Assembly (NCBI RefSeq): GCF_937936435.1
Contig: NZ_CALDDG010000029.1
Location: forward strand, 1 to 8,882
Direction: 5' to 3'
DNA from: an uncultured Sulfuricurvum sp.
Lineage (GTDB): Bacteria; Campylobacterota; Campylobacteria; Campylobacterales; Sulfurimonadaceae
DNA length: 8,882 nt
Positions 6,687-8,882 of this stretch are shown here, piece after piece. Below the pieces are notes generated by a model. The model saw nothing but the letters and a program-made list of their open reading frames with translations. It had not been told where the DNA came from and did not search any database. Position 1 is the stretch's first letter; the number at the start of each line of letters is the position of its first letter. Position numbers and translations under genes: made by a program.

Positions 6687-7619
6687 ATGCCTTTATCCCT
6701 GATTGATTCTTCCGATCATATCGTTTTGATTGCCCATGCAAATCCCGATGCCGATTCCCTCGGCTCGGCATGTGCATTTTTCTCTCATTTGCTCCGTCTG
6801 CGAAAAAAAGTCACCTTGTTTTGCACTTCTACCGAGATTAATCCGAATCTGGGGTTTCTGCCGTGGTTCGATAAGCTCACCCATCGTTTTCCCAAAGATG
6901 CGGATTGTATCGTGAGTTTTGACTGCGGCAGCTATAAAAGACTCGGGATCGATACGGCATTGCCCCTCATCAATATCGATCATCACGAAAGTAACGAACG
7001 CTACGGTACGTTCAATCTTGTCGATACCGATGCAATCAGTACGACGGAGGTCGTTTATGATTTCTTTGTTGCCAACGGATTAACAATCAATGCTAAAATG
7101 GCGCTTTCGCTTTATGCCGGAGTGCTTGAAGACTCAAAATGTTTTCGTGTACCGCAATGCAATGCTAAAACCTTTGCTTTAGCCCACTCGTTAATTACAC
7201 TCGGAGCCGATCACGCTTTATGTGTCGAGTGGCTTTATCGACGCCGTTCGTTGGCATCTGTGCGGTTACGCGGAGCGCTGCTTAAACAGATGAAACTTCT
7301 TTTGGATGGAAGAGTAGCGGTGTTTGAAGTATCGCTTGCACTCTTGGAAGAGACCGGAAGCGGTGTCATTGAATGTAAAAGTGTTTTGGAAGACGCCTTG
7401 CAAATGCGAAGCGTTCAGGCGGCGATGGTTCATATCGAACGTCCCGGCGGCGGAATGAAAATTTCACTCTATACCGATGATACGCTCAATGCGTCAAAAG
7501 TCATGGCGACTATCGGAGGAGGAGGGCATCGGCATCGTGCCGGTGCTTATATCAAAGAGGCTCGGACGAGAGATTTCGTCGGCGATTTAATTACAACGAT
7601 ACAAAAGGAGTTTGAGTGA
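6687..7619 (+). CDS. DHH/DHHA1 phosphoesterase, NrnA-like
   Basis: This 310-residue cytoplasmic enzyme belongs to the DHH superfamily of metal-dependent phosphodiesterases, which degrade nanoRNA, pAp or cyclic dinucleotides. Motifs in order: HANPDADS (17-24, metal ligands D21 and D23), FDCGS (78-82, D79), NIDHH (96-100, the family signature), GVLEDSKCF (145-153, D149), and in the DHHA1 domain GGGGHRHRAGA (277-287), which binds substrate. Length and order fit NrnA-type oligoribonuclease/pAp phosphatase; Campylobacterota lack the E. coli-type Orn in many cases, which suits that role. The exact substrate is not readable from sequence. The ATG at 6687 has only a weak purine-rich site (CGAG, 6677-6680), but it places motif I at the normal distance. 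It overlaps the next gene by 4 bp. Confidence 0.85.
   Translation: MPLSLIDSSDHIVLIAHANPDADSLGSACAFFSHLLRLRKKVTLFCTSTEINPNLGFLPWFDKLTHRFPKDADCIVSFDCGSYKRLGIDTALPLINIDHHESNERYGTFNLVDTDAISTTEVVYDFFVANGLTINAKMALSLYAGVLEDSKCFRVPQCNAKTFALAHSLITLGADHALCVEWLYRRRSLASVRLRGALLKQMKLLLDGRVAVFEVSLALLEETGSGVIECKSVLEDALQMRSVQAAMVHIERPGGGMKISLYTDDTLNASKVMATIGGGGHRHRAGAYIKEARTRDFVGDLITTIQKEFE
7604..7610 (+). promoter_or_regulatory. Ribosome binding site of the M23 gene inside the DHH gene
   Basis: AAAGGAG lies 5 nt before the GTG at 7616, within the last codons of the DHH gene. It supports GTG as the true start and translational coupling through the GTGA overlap. Confidence 0.8.
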
Positions 7620-8882
7620 GAAGAGGCCGAAACGGTTCGGGGATTATCGGATGGGTTTTAATAGCAGTAGTGCTGGGTGCGCTGGGATTTATGGCGTTTT
7701 CGCCGAGTTTTGAGCGTGAAGATCCAAAAGTGACGCTTAGTCTGGATGGATATTGGAATTTTAAAGATCCGATCCATGTGAACGTTGAAGACGCAAGCGG
7801 ACTGAAATCGTTTAAAGCGACGCTGATGACACCGCATGACGAATGGGTTGTCGTTGATGATACTACTCCTTCAAAAGAAATCAAAAGAAGCTTTGATGTC
7901 CTCCCTCCTAAAGGGGTCCGCCGTGTCGACTCCCCGTCAGTCACGTTGAAAATCGAAGCGACGGACAACAGTCTCTGGGGATTGTTCATGGGCAATACGC
8001 TTAAAGAAGAGTTTACCTATGTAATCGATCAACGCCGTCCGAATCTGGCAATTGTCGCAAACTCGTATAAAATTCAAAAAGGGGGATCGGCGATCGTCGT
8101 TTTCAAAGCGGATGACCCTCATATGGAGAGTTTAAAAATTGAAACCAATTTCGGCAAAACGTTTATCGCCCAACCCTTCATCAAAGAAGGATACTATGCA
8201 TCGCTCTTAGCTTGGCCGGTTCAAGAACAAAGTTTTACGGCGACGGTTGTTGCACGCGACCGCGCGGGTAATGAAGCCAGAAGCACGGTGCCGTTACGTT
8301 TGAAAGACCATGTATACCGCGTATCGAATATCGAACTCAGCGATGCGTTTTTGGACGGTAAAATTGCCCAATTGGCGAACGAGTACGAACAAACCGCAGG
8401 TGTAGATGACCGATTGGAACAGTTTAAAATTATCAATGAAAAAGTACGCTCGGATAATGAAAAGATCATTCACGATATAACGTCCAAAGTTTCGAAAAAC
8501 ATCGTTACCGATTTTAATCCGGCACCGTTTTATCCGCTTGTCAACGGTCAAAAAGTAGCAGATTTCGGGGATCACCGTATCTACAGTTATAAAGGGCAGC
8601 AAAATCTTTCCAATGCGTATCATATGGGATTGGATTTAGCAAGTGTCCATATGGGACCGATTGTTGCCTCAAACGGCGGAAAAATCGTTTTTTCGCAGCC
8701 TAACGGTATTTACGGGAACTTGCCGATTATTGACCACGGATTCGGATTATACACACTCTACGGACATTGTTCGGAAGTGGATGTTCAAGAAGGAGACAGT
8801 GTCGCCGCAGGTCAGCAAATCGCTAAAACGGGCCTAAGCGGTTATGCGATGGGAGATCATCTTCATTTCGGTATTCTGGTTC
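7616..8882 (+). CDS. Membrane-anchored M23 family metallopeptidase (3' end cut off)
   Basis: An open frame of 422 codons runs from GTG at 7616 past the right edge. The N-terminus RRGRNGSG is followed by one hydrophobic segment (about residues 10-28, IIGWVLIAVVLGALGFMAF), an uncleaved anchor or signal that puts the rest in the periplasm. Residues about 35-310 are beta-rich and then charged and helical (about 237-290), and I do not recognise a named domain there. The M23 (LytM-type) zinc endopeptidase domain begins near 310: HMGLD (336-340) gives zinc ligands H336 and D340, then GHCSEVDVQEGDSVAAGQ, and HLHFG (415-419) gives catalytic H415 and ligand H417. All key residues are present, so it is likely active in cutting peptidoglycan cross-links, which matters for cell shape and division. 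The last strands are missing. Confidence 0.88.
   Translation, partial: MRRGRNGSGIIGWVLIAVVLGALGFMAFSPSFEREDPKVTLSLDGYWNFKDPIHVNVEDASGLKSFKATLMTPHDEWVVVDDTTPSKEIKRSFDVLPPKGVRRVDSPSVTLKIEATDNSLWGLFMGNTLKEEFTYVIDQRRPNLAIVANSYKIQKGGSAIVVFKADDPHMESLKIETNFGKTFIAQPFIKEGYYASLLAWPVQEQSFTATVVARDRAGNEARSTVPLRLKDHVYRVSNIELSDAFLDGKIAQLANEYEQTAGVDDRLEQFKIINEKVRSDNEKIIHDITSKVSKNIVTDFNPAPFYPLVNGQKVADFGDHRIYSYKGQQNLSNAYHMGLDLASVHMGPIVASNGGKIVFSQPNGIYGNLPIIDHGFGLYTLYGHCSEVDVQEGDSVAAGQQIAKTGLSGYAMGDHLHFGILV

Noticed and set aside
8643..8837. 64-codon open frame near the right edge
   Set aside because: It lies in another frame inside the M23 domain, whose HMGLD and HLHFG motifs establish the real reading frame.

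Overview
The window reads as chromosomal DNA of a sulfur-oxidising Campylobacterota (Epsilonproteobacteria), most like Sulfurimonas or Sulfuricurvum. This is inferred from the compact soxXYZAB gene order, a single-heme SoxA, an Opr/OprD-type porin of the kind common in that group, and promoters with a good TATAAT but no clear -35. The genus is not proven. All genes lie on the + strand and coding density is very high. No rRNA, tRNA, CRISPR array, insertion sequence or other mobile element is visible.

Region 1 (1-5188) is the thiosulfate-oxidation operon, already in progress at the left edge. It holds the 3' end of soxX, then soxY (Tat-exported sulfur carrier), soxZ (its partner), soxA (cytochrome with one CxxCH), soxB (dimanganese hydrolase with a Tat signal), and a 494-residue outer-membrane porin. 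Gaps are 3 to 54 nt and no terminator is seen until a strong hairpin just after the porin (5161-5188), so the porin probably belongs to the sox transcript. SoxXA joins thiosulfate to the SoxY C-terminal cysteine, SoxB releases sulfate, and the porin would let solutes through the outer membrane. soxCD is not in this window.

Region 2 (5189-6615) is a small separate unit. A promoter whose TATAAT sits inside an 11-bp imperfect inverted repeat is followed by two exported proteins: a DsrE-family protein with one cysteine in the mature part, and a 302-residue protein that looks like two tandem DUF302-type modules. This pair, next to sox and with its own operator-like site, is the best candidate for something undescribed.

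Region 3 (6616-8882) is housekeeping-like. An extended -10 promoter and a leader with a small hairpin precede a DHH/DHHA1 phosphoesterase (NrnA-like). It overlaps by 4 bp a membrane-anchored M23 peptidase that runs off the right edge.
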